Below are positions 4,898 through 5,053 of a stretch of 5,053 nt of DNA, piece by piece; position 1 is the first letter of the stretch; each line of letters begins with the position of its first letter. The stretch is from Deltaproteobacteria bacterium. Its GTDB lineage: Bacteria; Desulfobacterota; Deferrimicrobia; Deferrimicrobiales; Deferrimicrobiaceae. Made by a program: the position numbers and the translations under genes. The notes under the pieces were generated by a model, which was given only the letters and a program-made list of their open reading frames with translations, was not told the DNA's origin and made no database searches. Where the stretch lies: assembly GCA_003105225.1 (NCBI GenBank), contig PQAK01000086.1:1-5053 (forward strand), written 5' to 3'.

Positions 4898-5053
4898 TTA
4901 AGCGGGCACCAGGTGATTCTTGACGAGCAGTTCCCCGATCTGGATGGCGTTCAGGGCCGCCCCCTTGCGGAGCTGGTCGCCGCACACCCAGAGGTTGAGG
5001 CAGTTCTCGGCGCTGTCGTCCTCGCGGATCCGGCCGACGTAGCAGTCGTCCTT
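4898..5053 (-). CDS. asd: Aspartate-semialdehyde dehydrogenase, C-terminal end only
   Basis: Asd reduces aspartyl-4-phosphate to aspartate semialdehyde with NADPH, feeding the lysine/diaminopimelate, threonine and methionine pathways. Only the last 51 residues are in the window, open to the right edge. The segment CYVGRIREDD, then CLNLWVCGDQLRKGAALNAI and QIGELLV, is the typical C-terminal end of the bacterial enzyme: substrate and cofactor contacts around LRKGAALN, then the final helix. The catalytic cysteine lies outside the window. The TAA stop (4898-4900) is 4 nt from the TTG start of truA, so the two probably share a transcript. Confidence 0.92.
   Translation of the reverse strand, partial: KDDCYVGRIREDDSAENCLNLWVCGDQLRKGAALNAIQIGELLVKNHLVPA

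Overview
The window reads as a GC-rich Gram-negative chromosome. All eight recognised protein genes lie on the minus strand. In transcription order (right to left) they are: asd (3' end only), truA, two related secreted-protein genes, rplM, rpsI, argC and kdsB (5' part only). KdsB makes CMP-KDO for lipopolysaccharide, so the cell should have an outer membrane. The asd-truA ... rplM-rpsI-argC order recalls Geobacter-type and related Desulfobacterota (former Deltaproteobacteria) genomes; this is inferred from gene order, with no search behind it.

Right part (4144-5053): the end of asd (aspartate-semialdehyde dehydrogenase) is followed after 4 nt by truA (tRNA pseudouridine synthase), which appears to start at TTG. 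Next comes a 312-nt spacer with no convincing gene. It holds an AT-rich island flanked by a 7-bp inverted repeat, and it is the likely control region for the next genes.

Middle (2640-3831): two consecutive genes encode small exported proteins of 178 and 177 aa that look paralogous. They share the spacing of W-x-Y-x-(F/Y)-x-SPK, FVDS and VD-x-(K/S)-TG-type motifs. The first has four cysteines after its signal peptide and the second has none. They resemble PepSY-like periplasmic proteins only loosely, and their function is unknown. They are the accessory part of an otherwise housekeeping region.

Left part (1-2581): rplM-rpsI (L13 and S9) form the usual two-gene ribosomal operon, with a candidate promoter upstream and a strong intrinsic terminator downstream. 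Directly abutting that terminator, in the argC leader, is a compact REP/BIME-like element: two perfect 32-bp inverted arms plus one tandem half-unit. argC (arginine biosynthesis) follows, and kdsB overlaps its stop codon at GTGA, so those two are probably co-translated.

The points most worth a second look are the palindromic repeat at 1497-1589 and the paired secreted proteins. I found no RNA genes, CRISPR array, transposase gene, integrase or defence gene.
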